From an uncultured Bacilli bacterium (GTDB lineage Bacteria > Bacillota_I > Bacilli_A > RF39 > UBA660): a stretch of DNA of 8,126 nt. Every line of letters begins with the position of its first letter. Positions within the stretch are counted from its first letter, which is position 1. This document shows positions 6,720 through 8,126 of this stretch, piece after piece. The DNA is taken from NCBI GenBank assembly GCA_948687865.1, contig CAPQQE010000058.1, positions 1 through 8,126 of the forward strand, written 5' to 3'. The notes beneath the pieces are model-generated. The model saw only the letters and a program-made list of their open reading frames with translations. It was not told where the DNA came from and made no database searches. Both the position numbers and the translations under genes were made by a program.

Positions 6720-6831
6720 ATACGAGTATTATGATCTTGCAAAGATAATCATCTTTCTTTTTTATAATGTCACCTCCTCTCACTTTTTATAAAGTAAAGG
6801 AGAATAATACCCAAACTAACTAAATATTTCC
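6678..6831 (-). ncRNA. Candidate ~150-nt structured small RNA or orphan leader
   Basis: Unit bounded by a good promoter (6838-6866) and a good terminator (6678-6719) with no convincing protein. Three hairpins in order: CTCCT (6802-6798) with AGGAG (6778-6774) enclosing an ACTTT/AAAGT stem with an ATAA loop, which masks a strong AGGAGG; AAAGAT-GATT-ATCTTT (6756-6741); and the terminator. Behind AGGAGG no ATG, GTG or TTG opens a useful frame: an ATT at 6768 would give a 16-residue peptide, and an ATG at 6752 a 7-residue one. It could be a regulatory RNA, an attenuator whose gene was lost, or a leader-peptide gene. Rfam families such as 6S or SRP RNA were not recognised. Confidence 0.4.
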
Positions 6832-6837
6832 AAATTA

Positions 6838-6866
6838 ATTATACTACTTGTTAACATTACAAACAA
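6838..6866 (-). promoter_or_regulatory. Promoter of the small minus-strand unit
   Basis: TTGTTT (6866-6861), a 17-bp spacer, then a perfect TATAAT (6843-6838) on the minus strand; start expected near 6831. It follows the gltX terminator, so it begins a new unit. Before the IS arrived, its transcript would have ended at 6678. Confidence 0.65.
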
Positions 6867-6902
6867 GCGAACATAAAAAAAGTACTAAGATTTCAAAAGG
6901 GA

Positions 6903-6935
6903 CAAAAAAGATTTAGCATAGTTTACTAAATCTTT
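6903..6935 (-). terminator. Intrinsic terminator of gltX, overlapping its stop codon
   Basis: 10-bp stem on the minus strand, AAAGATTTAG (6935-6926) with CTAAATCTTT (6916-6907), 9-nt loop, then a T run (to 6904). The TAA stop (6915-6913) lies inside the 3' arm, so translation ends within the terminator stem. Confidence 0.75.
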
Positions 6936-8126
6936 CTTTTATTCTATCTTTTCCCATTAATCTTAACAATTCATAAAGATCTGGAGTCATTGAACTAGAT
7001 GTTAGAGAAACTCTTATTACAGTTGATACATCAGCAATATTTCCTTTATAATTATCTGGATTATTTTTGTATTCTTTCATATCTGATGCATAACCCAATT
7101 TATTACATAATTCCTTTATCTTATTAAACCAAGTATCTTTATTATCTTTTTCATCATAATATTCGTCTATATACTTATTTATTATTAATTTTATTTCGTT
7201 CATATCAGTTATATTTTGAAAGTCATATTTTTCAAAATATTTATCAAATAATTCGTCATACATATACCAAACTTGTTTTTTTACATCTTTATAAGTAGCA
7301 TAATCTTTTCTTGGTTTTTTTTGCTCTCTTTCTATATTGAATATTGATTTTGAATAATCTTCATATTTAACAAGTAAATCATAAAACTCATTATCAAATT
7401 CTTTAGAATAATTAAGTACTCTTTTATATATTTCATCTTTTGTAAGTTTGCTTAAATAATTTTTAGATATATTAAATAATTTTGGTAAATCAAAAAGTGA
7501 TCCACCACTTGAACTTATCTTTTTAAATTCAAATTTAAAATCTTCTATTTTAGAATCTTTATTTGAGTCAAGCCATGCTTCAAAGTTAGAATTTGTAATA
7601 GTTGCAAGATATAACATAACTGCTTCAATTGGTATTCCATTTTCATGATAATATGTAAGTCCTGCTTCTGGATCTTTTCTTTTTGATAATTTTCTTCTTT
7701 TCCCATCTTCTTCTTTACAAAGAGGTGCGATATGTGCGTATTTAGGTGGTTTAAATCCTAAAATATTAAAGAATTGTAAATGTTTATTAGTTGATGATAC
7801 CCATTCATCACCCCTAATAACATGTGTTGTATGCATTAAATGATCATCTATAACATGTGCGAAGTGATATGTTGGAAGTCCATCTTTTTTTATTATTACT
7901 TCATCTATATCATTTTCAGGCATCTCTATTTTTCCTTTTATAACATCATTTAATACCACTGTTTTATAAAAATCTCCTGGAGATTTTAATCTTATTACGT
8001 ACTTTTCACCATCTTTTATTCTTTTTACCGCATCTTCTTTTGATATAAATCTATCTTTTGCCCATTTACCGTAATAACCTAGTCTTTGTTTTGATTTTTC
8101 TTGTGCTTCCCTTATATCGTCAAGTT
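6913..8126 (-). CDS. gltX: Glutamate--tRNA ligase, 5' end beyond window
   Basis: 403 residues visible; the frame stays open to the right edge, so the true start (and the HIGH motif) lies outside. A GTG at 7959 is internal: the upstream residues KWAKDRFISKEDAV...YVIRLKSPGD are a clear continuation of the family. Visible parts: the rest of the class I catalytic domain with LPTYHFAHVIDDHLMHTTHVIRGDEW, SSTNKHLQFFNILGF, the KMSKS-equivalent KLSKR (7692-7678) within GKRRKLSKRKDPEAG, then the helical anticodon-binding region. The KLSKRKDPEA context and the long Lys-rich C-terminal domain resemble the long (~550-residue) clostridial GluRS type rather than the ~480-residue common bacterial form. It charges tRNA-Glu, and possibly tRNA-Gln if the organism uses the amidotransferase route, which cannot be judged here. 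It converges on the metalloprotease gene across the IS. Confidence 0.93.
   Translation of the reverse strand, partial: LDDIREAQEKSKQRLGYYGKWAKDRFISKEDAVKRIKDGEKYVIRLKSPGDFYKTVVLNDVIKGKIEMPENDIDEVIIKKDGLPTYHFAHVIDDHLMHTTHVIRGDEWVSSTNKHLQFFNILGFKPPKYAHIAPLCKEEDGKRRKLSKRKDPEAGLTYYHENGIPIEAVMLYLATITNSNFEAWLDSNKDSKIEDFKFEFKKISSSGGSLFDLPKLFNISKNYLSKLTKDEIYKRVLNYSKEFDNEFYDLLVKYEDYSKSIFNIEREQKKPRKDYATYKDVKKQVWYMYDELFDKYFEKYDFQNITDMNEIKLIINKYIDEYYDEKDNKDTWFNKIKELCNKLGYASDMKEYKNNPDNYKGNIADVSTVIRVSLTSSSMTPDLYELLRLMGKDRIKERFSKLC

Noticed and set aside
6729..6752. Seven-codon frame starting with ATG in the small RNA unit
   Set aside because: Too short, far from AGGAGG and inside the second hairpin; not supportable as a gene.

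Overview
The window is about three-quarters A+T. It has clostridial/Mollicutes-like translation genes, strong AAGGAGG-type ribosome binding sites and only TAA stops on the complete genes. This suggests a low-GC member of the Firmicutes or a Mollicutes relative (uncultured gut Bacilli or Clostridia are plausible). No reading frame needs TGA as a sense codon, so the standard bacterial code is sufficient, though code 4 is not formally excluded.

Left part (+ strand): the 3' end of an HD-domain phosphohydrolase gene, then valS (valyl-tRNA synthetase) 1 bp downstream, then a Nudix hydrolase gene 37 bp further on. This looks like one operon. A separate gene with its own extended -10 promoter follows; it encodes a probable membrane-anchored zinc metalloprotease of unrecognised family (HELIH...NEG).

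Right part (- strand): the C-terminal three-quarters of a clostridial-type glutamyl-tRNA synthetase gene (gltX). It ends in an intrinsic terminator whose stem overlaps the stop codon. Next, on the same strand, is a short stand-alone transcription unit of about 150 nt (promoter, hairpin masking a Shine-Dalgarno sequence, terminator) with no convincing protein: a candidate structured RNA.

Between the protease gene and this small unit sits a complete IS110-family insertion sequence of about 1.5 kb (- strand), with a DEDD/serine recombinase. The roughly 235 bp between its left tip and the recombinase start is not empty. A promoter at the tip should drive a noncoding RNA with two successive stem-internal loop-hairpin domains, the architecture of an IS110 bridge RNA. 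The guides can be read from the sequence: the first loop's left strand repeats 11 nt of the left genomic flank, its right strand is complementary to 10 nt of the right genomic flank, and the second loop's left strand matches the element's right end at 11 of 12 positions. These matches independently place both element ends and a shared TA (or TTA) core. They also allow reconstruction of the empty target site, which lies directly behind the terminator of the small RNA unit. This element with a legible bridge RNA is the main discovery of the window.
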